Assembly (NCBI GenBank): GCA_029565685.1
Contig: JAKQNR010000052.1
Location: forward strand, 62,001-126,000
Reading direction: 5' to 3'
Source: a bacterium
Lineage (GTDB): Bacteria > Zhuqueibacterota > Zhuqueibacteria > Residuimicrobiales > Residuimicrobiaceae
Length of the DNA: 64,000 nucleotides
Shown: positions 33,894 through 43,832 of the stretch, in pieces
Layout: each line of letters starts with the position of its first letter
How positions within the stretch are numbered: position 1 is the stretch's first letter
Program-made: the position numbers and the translations under genes
Notes under the pieces: generated by a model
Told to the model about the DNA's origin: nothing
Database searches by the model: none
The model's input: only the letters and a program-made list of their open reading frames with translations

Positions 33894-35675
33894 ATGAAAT
33901 TAAGCGATCGTAAAATTCACATCCTCTCCGAAAACCTGATCAATAAAATCGCGGCCGGTGAGGTGATCGATCGGCCGGCCTCGGTGGTCAAAGAGCTGGT
34001 CGAGAACGCCATCGATGCCGGCGGCCGGCACATCACGGTGGTCATCAAAGCCGGCGGCAGCGGGCTCATTCAGGTGGTGGATGACGGCTGCGGCATGAAC
34101 GAAGAGGATGCCGTCCTGTCGTTGCAGCGGCATGCCACTTCCAAAATAAAAACCTATCGCGATATCGAACGCATCGCCACGCTGGGTTTTCGCGGCGAAG
34201 CGCTGGCCAGCATCGCTGCGGTGAGCCGCATGGAGGTGCGGACCGTTCCGCGCGGCGAGATGGAGGGCACGTTGTTGACCATCGAAGGCGGCGCGGTCGA
34301 TCAGGTGGCGAAAACCGGGGGCAATCCCGGGACGCTGATTGCAGTCAAGAATCTGTTTTTCAATACGCCGGCCCGCCGCAAATTCCTGCGCGCCGAAAGC
34401 ACGGAATACCGCTACATTCTGGCCATGATGAACCGGTTCACCCTGGCCTACCCCGAGATCGCATTTACGCTGATCCATGAGTCCAACACAGTATTCGATT
34501 TTAAGCCTGCCGACCTGCAGGCGCGCATCGGGGAGGCGCTCGGCCGCCGCACCGCGGACAATCTGATCCCGGTCAAGGATGAAAACACGCTGGCGCCCCT
34601 GTCCGGTTTTATCGGCAATTTCGATTGTTTGCGCCGTTCGCGCAATGATCAGTATCTATTCGTCAACCGCCGTTACGTCAACGACCGGACGTTGGGATAT
34701 GCGATCGCTTCCGCCTTTGGCGAACGCATTCCCATCGGCCACTATCCGCTGTATGTGCTGTTCCTCGACATCGATCCCGAGCGGGTGGACGTCAACGTGC
34801 ATCCCACCAAAAACGAAGTGAAATTCGCAGACCAAAAGATGCTGTACGATCTGGTTCGCGGCGCCATCAAACGGGCGCTGCAGACCGATTCCATTGTTCC
34901 GCAGCTGCAGCGCTTTACGCCGGGCGGCTCTACGGAAAACTTGCCTCGGTTTCAAACGTCGCTGCAACAGGAGATTCTGGATTTTCATCAAACCCGGATC
35001 GACTTTTCCCGACCCGAAGCCTCGAGCGGCGCGGCGATGCCTTCGCCGCCGCCGGCCGGACCGATGAGTTCGCCGGCAACGGTAGGCCGGGAACCGGAGC
35101 CTGCATCTCCCCCCGCCATGGTCTGGCAGATGCAGAACAAGTATATATTGGCGCAGATTAAAAGCGGCCTGGTGGTCATCGATCAGCATGCCGCCCATGA
35201 ACGCATTCTTTATGAAAAGGCGAAAACGAACTTTGCCCGGACAGAGGCCGCGTCGCAGCAACTGCTGTTCCCGCAGACCATCGACTTAACCCCTCAGGAT
35301 TATAACATCCTGCAGGAAATTCTGCCGCTGCTGCATAAACTGGGATTCCTCATCAAGTGCTTCGGCGGCCGCACTATTGTGGTGGAGGGCGTGCCGGTGG
35401 GCCTGCGCATCGGCGCGGAGGAAAAAATTCTGCTGGAGCTGCTGGAAGAGTACAAGGAAAACATGGACACCGAGGTGGATATTCAGGAGCGGGTGGCTAA
35501 AAGCTGGGCCTGTCGCAGCGCCATCATGACCGGAGACAAGCTCTCCACAGAGGCGATGACCGCATTGATCGACCAGCTGTTCGCCACGCAGAATCCCTAT
35601 TTTTGTCCACACGGCCGTCCCACGATCATCACCCTTTCCACCGAAGAATTGGACAAACGATTTGAGCGCGCCTAG
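33894..35675 (+). CDS. mutL: DNA mismatch repair protein MutL
   Basis: 593 aa. The GHKL ATPase is intact: AAGEVIDRPASVVKELVENA, DDGCGMNEED, ATLGFRGEALASI and NLFFNTPARRKFL. After a proline-rich linker the C-terminal dimer domain carries the metal-dependent nicking motif DQHAAHERILYE (about 428-439), with ACRSAIM and CPHGRPT. The strand-nicking activity means that no MutH is needed. The start overlaps the next gene at its far end: miaA begins 14 bases inside mutL. Confidence 0.96.
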   Translation: MKLSDRKIHILSENLINKIAAGEVIDRPASVVKELVENAIDAGGRHITVVIKAGGSGLIQVVDDGCGMNEEDAVLSLQRHATSKIKTYRDIERIATLGFRGEALASIAAVSRMEVRTVPRGEMEGTLLTIEGGAVDQVAKTGGNPGTLIAVKNLFFNTPARRKFLRAESTEYRYILAMMNRFTLAYPEIAFTLIHESNTVFDFKPADLQARIGEALGRRTADNLIPVKDENTLAPLSGFIGNFDCLRRSRNDQYLFVNRRYVNDRTLGYAIASAFGERIPIGHYPLYVLFLDIDPERVDVNVHPTKNEVKFADQKMLYDLVRGAIKRALQTDSIVPQLQRFTPGGSTENLPRFQTSLQQEILDFHQTRIDFSRPEASSGAAMPSPPPAGPMSSPATVGREPEPASPPAMVWQMQNKYILAQIKSGLVVIDQHAAHERILYEKAKTNFARTEAASQQLLFPQTIDLTPQDYNILQEILPLLHKLGFLIKCFGGRTIVVEGVPVGLRIGAEEKILLELLEEYKENMDTEVDIQERVAKSWACRSAIMTGDKLSTEAMTALIDQLFATQNPYFCPHGRPTIITLSTEELDKRFERA

Positions 35676-36579
35676 GGTTTTTTTCCTCATCGGCCCAACG
35701 GCGGTCGGCAAGACCGAGCTGTCCCTCGAGTTGGCAAGCCGTTTCTCCGCCGACATCGTGTCCGCTGATTCGCGGCAGATCTACCGCTACATGGACATCG
35801 GCACCGCCAAGCCCACCCCGAAGGAACGCAGCCGGGTCCCCCACCATTTTATCGACATTCGCGATCCCGATGAACCCTACAGCGCCGGCGAGTTCGGACG
35901 CGCGGCGCGGCAGTGCATCGCGGATCTGCTGCGCCGGGGGCGCGGCGTCTGGGTGGTGGGCGGCTCCGGCTTTTATCTTCAGGCGTTGGTCGCCGGTCTG
36001 TTCGCGCCCCAAGTCTCGGACCCTCTGGTCAAAGAGAAATGGCGGCAGGCTATTCGCGAACAGGGCCGCGAGGCGGTCTATGCCTATCTGCAGCGGGTGG
36101 ATCCAGAGACGCACGACCGATTGCACATCAACGATACGCAGCGCATCGTCCGCGCCTTGGAAGTGTATGAACTTTCCGGTCGACCCATCTCCCATTTTCG
36201 TTCCGGCGAAGAACAACCGGCGGATTTCACGCCGCTCTACATCGGCCTCGATCGTCCACGTTCCAGCCTCTATCAACGCATCGAAAGCCGGGTGGATCGC
36301 ATGCTGGAGAGCGGGCTGTTGGAGGAGGTGCGCGGCCTGCAGGAAAGAGGCTGGGATGCGCGGCTGAACGCCCTGCGCACGGTGGGTTATAAAGAAGTAT
36401 TCAGTTATTTCGACGGTCGAATCGATTACACGCGGATGGTACAGCTGATCAAGCAGAACTCGCGCCGTTACGCCAAACGGCAGGAGACCTGGTTTCGCAA
36501 GATTCCAGATGTGACCTGGTTCGATTTGGAGCAGAGCGGGATCGAAGAGATCGCCGAGTTCGCCCAACGCCATGGATAA
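35662..36579 (+). CDS. miaA: tRNA dimethylallyltransferase
   Basis: Adds an isopentenyl group to A37 of tRNAs that read UNN codons. 305 aa with the P-loop GPTAVGKTELS (from residue 11), the DxRQIY motif (SADSRQIYRYMDIGTAKPT) and the pre-C-terminal RYAKRQETWFRK. TTG 35662 is the only start that fits the normal N-terminus; it overlaps the mutL stop. The mutL-miaA pair is a recurrent arrangement. Confidence 0.95.
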   Translation: MSAPRVFFLIGPTAVGKTELSLELASRFSADIVSADSRQIYRYMDIGTAKPTPKERSRVPHHFIDIRDPDEPYSAGEFGRAARQCIADLLRRGRGVWVVGGSGFYLQALVAGLFAPQVSDPLVKEKWRQAIREQGREAVYAYLQRVDPETHDRLHINDTQRIVRALEVYELSGRPISHFRSGEEQPADFTPLYIGLDRPRSSLYQRIESRVDRMLESGLLEEVRGLQERGWDARLNALRTVGYKEVFSYFDGRIDYTRMVQLIKQNSRRYAKRQETWFRKIPDVTWFDLEQSGIEEIAEFAQRHG

Positions 36580-36659
36580 AAACACAGACCGCGCCGCCTC
36601 CACAAGCCGCACGGTTGAACGGAACGAGACCTTTGCAACAGAACAGAATGGACGACAGG

Positions 36660-38843
36660 ATGCGAAATATTCGAATTGCATTGACGGCCCTGCTGCTCTT
36701 CAGTCTGGGATCGGTTTTTACGCTCACTGCGCAAAAGAAAAAGCTCACCTACTCGCTCAGCAGCGGCCGCGCCGGCGATCCCCGCTTATTGACCCCTCTG
36801 CCGCTCATCGAAGGATGGCTGGATAACGAGCATTACCTGGTGCGTGAAAACAGAAAGCCGGACGGCAGGATTCTTGCCGTGAGCGTGACCGATGGCCAAA
36901 GCACGGTCTGGCTGGATCCTGATTCGCTGAACAAAAAACTCCCGCAGGGATTCGATGTAAGCAGCAGCCTGCAGCACAGTGCGGATTACGTTCATTTTTT
37001 ATTCAGCAAGGATCAGGACCTCTATTATTTCAATGCGCAGCGCGGCCTTTTCAAGCGGCTGACCCAATCGGCCGCTGCCGAGGAGACGCCGCATTTTTCA
37101 CCGGATCATCGCCGCGTGGCTTTTACCCGGGAGCACGATTTGTATGTGGTTGCCATCGACAGCGGCGAGGAAACGCGCATCACCGACGATGGCGCTGAGC
37201 TGATTTTAAACGGCATCCATTCGTGGGTGTATTATGAAGAGGTGTACAACCGCGCCCGCCGGGGTTTCTGGTGGTCGCCGGCCGGAGACCGGCTTGCGTT
37301 CGTCCGCTATGACGATTCGTCGGTGCCGGAGTTCAGTCTGTTCTGCGCCGACAGTGTGCACGGTTCCTGGGAAACAGCCCGATATCCCAAAGCCGGAGAT
37401 GCCAATCCCAAGGTCGCCCTGGGTGTGGCGAATCTGGCGGACGGCCGCATCACCTGGATGAATTTGGAGGCTGACGAGGATCATTATATCGCCCATCCCA
37501 TTTGGAGTCACGATGGCCGAGCGCTCTATTTTCAATGGCTGAACCGCGGTCAGGATCATCTAAAGCTGTATCGAGCCGACCCAGCCAACGGCGGCTGCTC
37601 GGTGGTGTATGAGGAAAGACAGCCCGCCTGGGTTGAATTCTTTGAGGATATGCAGCTGTTGGAGAACGGGACCGGCTTTTTGCTGCGCTCCGATAAAAGC
37701 GGGTGGCCGCACCTCTATCACTATGACCTGAGGGGACGGTTGCGCCGGCAACTCACCAGCGGAGAATGGGCGGTGAAACGCATTGAACAGGTGGACGAAA
37801 AGCGGGGTTGGGTGTATTTCTCCGCAGGCCGGCCCGTCGGCACCGAAACCCAGCTTTTCCGCGTGGGTCTGAAAGCGGGGCCTCTGCAGCAACTGACCCA
37901 CAGCCCTGGCGCCCATTCCGTTCGTCTTTCGCCGGACAGCCGTTTTTTTATCGATACCTGGTCCAACATTGCCCAACCGGCTAAAATGGAATTGGTGGTC
38001 ACGGGCGGCAAACCGGTGTGCACATTGGCGGAGGCAAACAGCCCGCAGTTGGCTGAATACGAACTGGGTCGCGTGACCCTGTTCTCTATTCCCACCGGCG
38101 ACGGCTTTTTTCTGCCCGCTGTCTGGGTTCTGCCCGCGGATCTGGACAGCAGCAAAAAATATCCGGTGTTGATCTCCGTCTATGGCGGACCGGCCGCGGC
38201 CACGGTCAGCAACTCGTGGCAGGCATTGCGCAACCATTATTACGCGCAGAACGGCATTATTTGGCTGTCTGTGGACCATCGCGGCTCCGGGCATTTTGGC
38301 AAAAAGGGGGCGGCATTGATGCACCGCCGCCTCGGCCATTGGGAGATGAATGATTACATCGAAACGGTCAAGTGGTTGCGACGCCAGCCCTTTGTAGATT
38401 CCACCCGCATTGCGATCACCGGCGGCAGCTACGGCGGGTATGTGACCTGCTTGGCGCTTACCCGCGGCGCCGGCTATTTCACCCACGGCATCGCCGAGTT
38501 CCCTGTCACCGATTTCCGGCTGTACGATTCCATCTACACCGAACGTTACATGGATGCACCGGCTGAGAACCGCAGCGGTTACGACAGCACTTCGGTGATG
38601 ACATGGGCGGAACGCTACCATGGTTTGTTGCGCATCACCCACGGCACTCTGGACGATAACGTGCATATGCAAAATACCCTGCAGTTGATCGCGGCGCTGC
38701 AAGACCGGAACCGTCATTTCGAAATGATGATTTACCCCGGCAGCCGTCACGGCTACGGTCCGGCAAAAGGTCGGCACAGCGGCCAAGAGTCCATGCGGTT
38801 CTGGTTCCGCCAGCTGCTGGATCGCGAGTGGACAGCGGATTGA
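36660..38843 (+). CDS. Dipeptidyl peptidase IV-like serine peptidase (S9B)
   Basis: About 727 aa, with a signal peptide (MRNIRIALTALLLFSLGS). An eight-bladed propeller precedes the alpha/beta hydrolase with catalytic Ser590 (GGSYGGYV), Asp in GTLDDNV (665 or 666) and His697 (GSRHGYG). The Glu-Glu motif that holds the substrate N-terminus appears as WVYYEEVYN. This argues for true dipeptidyl peptidase activity on exported peptides. ATG 36660 is the likely start, with ATG 36648 possible. Confidence 0.93.
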   Translation: MRNIRIALTALLLFSLGSVFTLTAQKKKLTYSLSSGRAGDPRLLTPLPLIEGWLDNEHYLVRENRKPDGRILAVSVTDGQSTVWLDPDSLNKKLPQGFDVSSSLQHSADYVHFLFSKDQDLYYFNAQRGLFKRLTQSAAAEETPHFSPDHRRVAFTREHDLYVVAIDSGEETRITDDGAELILNGIHSWVYYEEVYNRARRGFWWSPAGDRLAFVRYDDSSVPEFSLFCADSVHGSWETARYPKAGDANPKVALGVANLADGRITWMNLEADEDHYIAHPIWSHDGRALYFQWLNRGQDHLKLYRADPANGGCSVVYEERQPAWVEFFEDMQLLENGTGFLLRSDKSGWPHLYHYDLRGRLRRQLTSGEWAVKRIEQVDEKRGWVYFSAGRPVGTETQLFRVGLKAGPLQQLTHSPGAHSVRLSPDSRFFIDTWSNIAQPAKMELVVTGGKPVCTLAEANSPQLAEYELGRVTLFSIPTGDGFFLPAVWVLPADLDSSKKYPVLISVYGGPAAATVSNSWQALRNHYYAQNGIIWLSVDHRGSGHFGKKGAALMHRRLGHWEMNDYIETVKWLRRQPFVDSTRIAITGGSYGGYVTCLALTRGAGYFTHGIAEFPVTDFRLYDSIYTERYMDAPAENRSGYDSTSVMTWAERYHGLLRITHGTLDDNVHMQNTLQLIAALQDRNRHFEMMIYPGSRHGYGPAKGRHSGQESMRFWFRQLLDREWTAD

Positions 38844-38863
38844 TGCCACGCACAGGAGCGGCG

Positions 38864-40369
38864 ATGGAAAAGAGACGCCCTTTTGAACACAGCATGCGCT
38901 TCGTTCTTTCAGCCGGACTGCTCTGCCTCGTGCTTTCTTCGCTTACCAAGGCCGGCGCTCTGCTTGCGGCTGAAGCGCACGGTCGGGAATCCGCATCCGC
39001 CCCTTTGACCCTGAATATAAAAGACACCGGCTATCGCGGCATCTGGTATATGAATCAGCCGTCTGAGGATGAATATGTTTACAAATACAGCGGCGGATTG
39101 GGCACCTATTGCGCGAACCATGCCCCTTTTGCCGTCTATTGCGATCGTGTGCACAAGACTTTTTTCTGCTACGGCGGTGCGGCGCCGGACGACGACCGCC
39201 GTCTGTGGCATATGGTCTCTTACTACGACCATCGGACAGGCGTCGTGCCGCGGCCGACGGTTTTGCTGGATAAACAAACAACGGATGCGCACGACAATCC
39301 GGTGATCTCGGTGGACGGTCAGGGGCATGTGTGGATTTTTTCCACTTCGCATGGCGCCGACCGTCCATCCTACATCCACCGCAGCAAACGCCCCTATGAT
39401 ATCGATGCCTTTGACCTGATCTCTGCCGCCTTTGTCCAGGACGGGCAAACCTCGGCGATCACCAATTTCTCTTACATGCAACCGTGGCACGTAACGGGCA
39501 AAGGCTTTATCAGTTTTTTTACCAGATATCGGGATCCGGCCAATCGCACCAGTTTTTTTTCGAACAGCAGCGATGGAATTCTATGGAGCGCACCCCAGCG
39601 CCTGGCGGCCATCGAAGAGGGTCATTATCAGATCAGTGCGGTCGGCCGGCATATCGCAGGAGCAGCCTTTAACTATCATCCCCGCGGCAAAGGGGTGAAC
39701 AGCCGCACCAATCTTTATTACATGGAAACCCCTGACTGGGGCAGAACCTGGCGGGCGATCGACGGCACGCCTCTGCCGCTGCCGGTCACCGGCATTTCCA
39801 ATCCGTCGCTGGTCCACGATTATCGCAGCGACAGCCTGCTGGTGTACCTGATGCAGGTGGTGTACGATGAGGCGGATCGCCCGATCATCCTTTATTTGAC
39901 CAGCAAGGGATATGCCTCTGGCCCGAAGAACGATCCCAGAACCTGGATGACAGCGCGCTGGACCGGGGCAGAGTGGATGTTTAATCCGATCACCGTCTCT
40001 GACAACAATTATGATCTGGGATCGCTGTACCTCGAGGCCGGCGGCGTCTGGCGCCTGATCGCGCCGACTGAACCGGGTCCGCAGCGCTTTAACACGGGCG
40101 GGGAAATGGTTCTTTGGGTGAGCCGGAATCAGGGCCGATCCTGGGAAAAAGAGAGACAGATGACCGCCGGCAGCCGGTTTAATCATACTTTTGCCCGTGC
40201 AGTCGTGAACGCCCATCCGGATTTCTATGCCATCTGGTCTGATGGCCATGCACGGCGCCCGTCGGAATGCCGTCTGTATTTCTGCGACCGCGAGGGACGG
40301 GTTTTTATGCTGCCTCGACGAATGACCGGCGATCAGGAAAAGCCTGTGGAACGGAAAACCGGCCGCTGA
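38864..40369 (+). CDS. Exported BNR-type beta-propeller protein
   Basis: 501 aa. AGGAG lies 5 bases before ATG 38864, and a hydrophobic segment (FVLSAGLLCLVLSSLTKAG) forms the signal. The mature text opens with DTGYRGIWYMNQP and continues with repeated propeller blades (GHVWIFSTSHGADRPSYIH, SNPSLVHDYRSDSLLVYL, VSRNQGRSWEKER with an Asp-box). Related BNR-4 proteins are found near polysaccharide lyases and some are lyases themselves. Binding or cleavage of a polysaccharide is an inference. It lies between the S9 peptidase and the TonB receptor. Confidence 0.75.
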   Translation: MEKRRPFEHSMRFVLSAGLLCLVLSSLTKAGALLAAEAHGRESASAPLTLNIKDTGYRGIWYMNQPSEDEYVYKYSGGLGTYCANHAPFAVYCDRVHKTFFCYGGAAPDDDRRLWHMVSYYDHRTGVVPRPTVLLDKQTTDAHDNPVISVDGQGHVWIFSTSHGADRPSYIHRSKRPYDIDAFDLISAAFVQDGQTSAITNFSYMQPWHVTGKGFISFFTRYRDPANRTSFFSNSSDGILWSAPQRLAAIEEGHYQISAVGRHIAGAAFNYHPRGKGVNSRTNLYYMETPDWGRTWRAIDGTPLPLPVTGISNPSLVHDYRSDSLLVYLMQVVYDEADRPIILYLTSKGYASGPKNDPRTWMTARWTGAEWMFNPITVSDNNYDLGSLYLEAGGVWRLIAPTEPGPQRFNTGGEMVLWVSRNQGRSWEKERQMTAGSRFNHTFARAVVNAHPDFYAIWSDGHARRPSECRLYFCDREGRVFMLPRRMTGDQEKPVERKTGR

Positions 40370-40516
40370 CCCCGCCGCGGGTTAGGCCTCGTTCCGCCCG
40401 AGGCAAAACCGTCGCGGAAAAGTCTGCGGCTGTGCGCAACGGTGCAGAAATATTCGATGCGCATTTTGTGTTATTCATGGACGAATGGAAATACGATAAA
40501 GGATGGACAGATACCT

Positions 40517-42802
40517 ATGAGACGGATTGGAATTCTATTAACATTGATTTTACTGGCAGGAGGCCGGCCGACGGTCGGCGCAGAGATGACTCGGTTGGGC
40601 AAAATCACCGGCCATGTGTTCGATGCCGCCACCCGCGAGCCTCTGATCGGCGCTAACATACAGGTCGTCGGAACAACTTTAGGCGCTGTCTCTCGTCCTG
40701 ACGGCGCGTTCACCATCGACCGCGTTCCGGAGGGCACTTGGGCTCTGCGAGTAACCATGGTCGGATATAAAGCCATCATCGAAGCGGATTTAGTGGTGAA
40801 CTCGGTCAAGCCGCTGGATGTCAAGTTCGGCCTGAACCAGACGGTTTTACAGGGCGCCAGCGTAACCGTGAAGCCGAATTATTTCGAAGCAGTCAGCGAC
40901 AAACCGCTCAGCGTGCAGACCCAGACCTATGCCGAACTGCGGCGGTTGCCCGGAGGTCTTGAAGATGTGGTGCGCGCCATATCCATTCTGCCGGGTGTGG
41001 CCCAGGCTCAGAACGGCCGCAATGACCTCATTGTGCGCGGCGGAGCGCCTTCGGAAAACTTGTACGTGGTCGACGGCATCGAGGTGCCGAATATCAACCA
41101 TTTCGGCACTCAAGGAGCTACCGGCGGTCCGCTCAGCTTCGTCAACCTGGACTATGTAGCCAACACCACTTTTTCCACCGGCGGTTTTGGCGTACGTTAC
41201 GGCGATCGCCTTTCCTCCGTCACCACGATCGAACTGCAGGAAGGCCGTGAGGACCGCTGGGGCGGAAAGGCCACGGTCTCCGCCTCCCAATTCGGCCTCA
41301 ATCTCGAGGGCCCGGTTGACGAAAAGGGCACTCTGGTGTTTTCCGCCCGACGCAGTTATCTCGACTTTATTTTCAAAGCCGCGGGTTTTGCCTTTGTGCC
41401 GGAATATTGGGATTTTCTCATCAAGAGTGAATACCAACTCAGCTCCCGCGACCAACTCTTCTTCACCGCCTTGTCCGCCATCGATGACGTCAAGCTTTTT
41501 AATGACACCGCGGAAAAACGCTATGACAATTCTAGGGTTATCGCCAGCGATCAGTACCAGGCGGTGGCTGGATTGACCTGGCGGCGATTATACCGTTCAG
41601 GCTATTCCACGGTGACGCTGAGCAACAACCGATTTCGCTACGATCTGGTCCAGTCCGATACGCTGCAGAACCCTATCTTTAAGAATAATTCTTTGGAGCG
41701 CGAAACCCTGTTGACCGCAAATCTGGTCTGGAAGCCGGCCAGACGAACGGAAACGACGATCGGCGGCCAGGCGCGCGCGGTCCTGTTCGACAGCGATGTC
41801 AAGTTGCCGTTGTTCGTCACCCCTTATGGCCGTGCACTGGAGGTGGATGCGCTGTTGGATACCACGGCGGTCAAAGCCGCCGCCTGGTTGCAGCTGGCGC
41901 AAAGAATCGGGCCTTTTACCCTGACGGCAGGGGGGCGCGTGGACTATTTCAATCTGATCGATCAAGGCGCTGTTTTTTCTCCGCGCGTAACCGTGGAGTA
42001 TGACTGGCGGGCTCTCACCAAGTTCAGCGTCAGCGCCGGCCGCTATCACCAGGCGCCGGCCTACATCTGGCTGGTCGCCAATCCGCAGAATCGGGCGTTG
42101 CGGCAGATTCGGGTGGATCAATACATCGTAGGCGTTCAGCGGATTTTAAAAGACGATGTGAAAGTTAATCTGGAGGGGTATTATAAGGATTATTCCCGTT
42201 ATCCCGCCAGTCTGCTTCAGCCCTGGCTGGTGATGGCCAACACCGGCGCGGGCTTTGGCGGCTCGGAGGATGGTTTCGCAGCGTTTGGTCTGGAACCCCT
42301 GGTGAGCCGTGGGACCGGCTGGGCGCGCGGTGTGGAGTTTTTTCTGCAAAAGCGCATGGCCGAGGTGCCGCACTATGCACTGCTCAGCATCAGCTATAAT
42401 GAGTCTAAATTCAGTGGGCTCGACGGCGTTCTTCGTCCAAGCAGCTTTGATCAACGCTGGATCATCAACTTTGGCGGCGGTTACATCCCCAACAGCCGTT
42501 GGGAGTTCAGCGCCAAATTTCGCCTGGCTACGGGGCGTCCCTACACGCCGTTCGATGCGAACTTTAACAAGCCCGCGGAGCTGTATAACAGCCAACGCAT
42601 CGGTGTAAACCATTCCCTGGATCTGCGCGTGGACCGGCGCTGGAACGTCGGCAAGATGTATCTCATCACCTACGTAGACATACAGAATATCTACAACCGT
42701 CCTTTTAATGACATTCCACGCTGGAACAGCTACAAGCAGGAGTTGGACGGCACTTCGAGCATCGGCATTTTGCCCTCCATCGGTCTCAGCGCCGAGTTTT
42801 AA
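40517..42802 (+). CDS. TonB-dependent outer membrane receptor
   Basis: About 761 aa. A signal peptide (MRRIGILLTLILLAGG) leads into a carboxypeptidase-regulatory-like domain (GKITGHVFDAATREPLIGAN), then the plug (ISILPGVAQAQNGRNDLIVR, NLYVVDGIEVPN) and a 22-strand barrel that ends in Phe as usual. No SusD partner is adjacent, so the substrate class is open. ATG 40517 is chosen for the signal peptide; AAGGA is farther upstream than usual. It ends at a bidirectional terminator. Confidence 0.92.
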   Translation: MRRIGILLTLILLAGGRPTVGAEMTRLGKITGHVFDAATREPLIGANIQVVGTTLGAVSRPDGAFTIDRVPEGTWALRVTMVGYKAIIEADLVVNSVKPLDVKFGLNQTVLQGASVTVKPNYFEAVSDKPLSVQTQTYAELRRLPGGLEDVVRAISILPGVAQAQNGRNDLIVRGGAPSENLYVVDGIEVPNINHFGTQGATGGPLSFVNLDYVANTTFSTGGFGVRYGDRLSSVTTIELQEGREDRWGGKATVSASQFGLNLEGPVDEKGTLVFSARRSYLDFIFKAAGFAFVPEYWDFLIKSEYQLSSRDQLFFTALSAIDDVKLFNDTAEKRYDNSRVIASDQYQAVAGLTWRRLYRSGYSTVTLSNNRFRYDLVQSDTLQNPIFKNNSLERETLLTANLVWKPARRTETTIGGQARAVLFDSDVKLPLFVTPYGRALEVDALLDTTAVKAAAWLQLAQRIGPFTLTAGGRVDYFNLIDQGAVFSPRVTVEYDWRALTKFSVSAGRYHQAPAYIWLVANPQNRALRQIRVDQYIVGVQRILKDDVKVNLEGYYKDYSRYPASLLQPWLVMANTGAGFGGSEDGFAAFGLEPLVSRGTGWARGVEFFLQKRMAEVPHYALLSISYNESKFSGLDGVLRPSSFDQRWIINFGGGYIPNSRWEFSAKFRLATGRPYTPFDANFNKPAELYNSQRIGVNHSLDLRVDRRWNVGKMYLITYVDIQNIYNRPFNDIPRWNSYKQELDGTSSIGILPSIGLSAEF

Positions 42803-42808
42803 TTTTCG

Positions 42809-42840
42809 TCCGCCGGACTGCATCGACATGGTCCGGCGGA
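42809..42840. terminator. Bidirectional intrinsic terminator
   Basis: TCCGCCGGAC and GTCCGGCGGA form a perfect 10-bp stem. A T-rich run follows on the plus side. It separates the receptor from the convergent epimerase gene. Confidence 0.75.
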
Positions 42841-42844
42841 TCAT

Positions 42845-43750
42845 TTATTTTTTCGTTTTAGAAAGAACCACCGGAACGGCGGAAGCAAGATCCGCTTGAT
42901 CAAATCGAAAGCCGCTGGCGAGCAGTTTTGCCGGAATGGCCCGGGCGCTGCTCAGCAGCATCTCCTGCGCCATGTCGCCCAAGATCAGACGAAGCAGAAA
43001 GGCCGGCGCCGCGAACACCGCCGGACGGTGCAGGCCCTGAGCCAATATACGGGTAAAGACTGCATTGCTCACCGGCTGTGGGGCTGTGACGTTCACGGGT
43101 CCCGCAAGGTCCGGGTGAAGCAAAAGATGGGCGATGGCGCGGTGCACATCGTTTGCAGTGATCCAGCTCCAATATTGCCTTCCGTGGCCCAGCTTGCCGC
43201 CTAGTCCGCAGCGGAGCAGCGGCAGCAGTCTGGCCAACGCACCACCCCCAGAATCGAGAATAATGCCGAACCGGCTGTGGATCAGTCGGATGCCGGCCTT
43301 TGCAGCCGGCAGCGCTGCGTTCTCCCACTCGACGCACACATCGGCTAAAAAGCCTTTTCCCGGACCAGCGGACTCATCCAGGAGTGCATCGCCCCGATCT
43401 CCGTAATAGCCCACGGCCGAGGCGCTGATAAAAACTTGGGGTGGACGCTTTAAATCCCCCAGACAGCGGCTCAACAGCAGAGTGCCGTTTTTTCGACTGG
43501 ACAAAATTCGAGCTTTTTTCGCAGTCGTCCACAAGCCGGACAGATTTTCCCCCGCCAGATGAATGACGCCGTCCATCCCCTCCAGAGCGCTGCCGTTGAT
43601 CTGATTTTCATCCGGATTCCAATAGATCTCTTTTTCAGAGTTTAACGGGGTGCGCCGAACCAGCGCATGGATTTCATGTCCTTGCTGGGCAAGATGGCGC
43701 GTCAAACCATTGCCGACCAATCCACTGGCGCCGGACAGAACAATTTTCAT
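42845..43750 (-). CDS. TIGR01777-type NAD-dependent epimerase (YfcH-like)
   Basis: 301 aa. A short-chain dehydrogenase fold with the nucleotide loop SGASGLVGNGL at residues 5-15, VIHLAGENL, SASAVGYYGDRGD and the C-terminal extension seen in this family. The substrate and role are unknown in all members. AGGAGG lies upstream of ATG 43750, and an extended frame to 43819 has no merit. It follows the membrane protein gene on the same strand by 82 bases. Confidence 0.9.
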   Translation of the reverse strand: MKIVLSGASGLVGNGLTRHLAQQGHEIHALVRRTPLNSEKEIYWNPDENQINGSALEGMDGVIHLAGENLSGLWTTAKKARILSSRKNGTLLLSRCLGDLKRPPQVFISASAVGYYGDRGDALLDESAGPGKGFLADVCVEWENAALPAAKAGIRLIHSRFGIILDSGGGALARLLPLLRCGLGGKLGHGRQYWSWITANDVHRAIAHLLLHPDLAGPVNVTAPQPVSNAVFTRILAQGLHRPAVFAAPAFLLRLILGDMAQEMLLSSARAIPAKLLASGFRFDQADLASAVPVVLSKTKK

Positions 43751-43832
43751 ACCTTGCACCTCCTGTAAAAGGTTCCAGGCGGCAGGACCGGCGCATGGCC
43801 CTTTCGCCTCCATCGGCACGAACAGGCGTCGG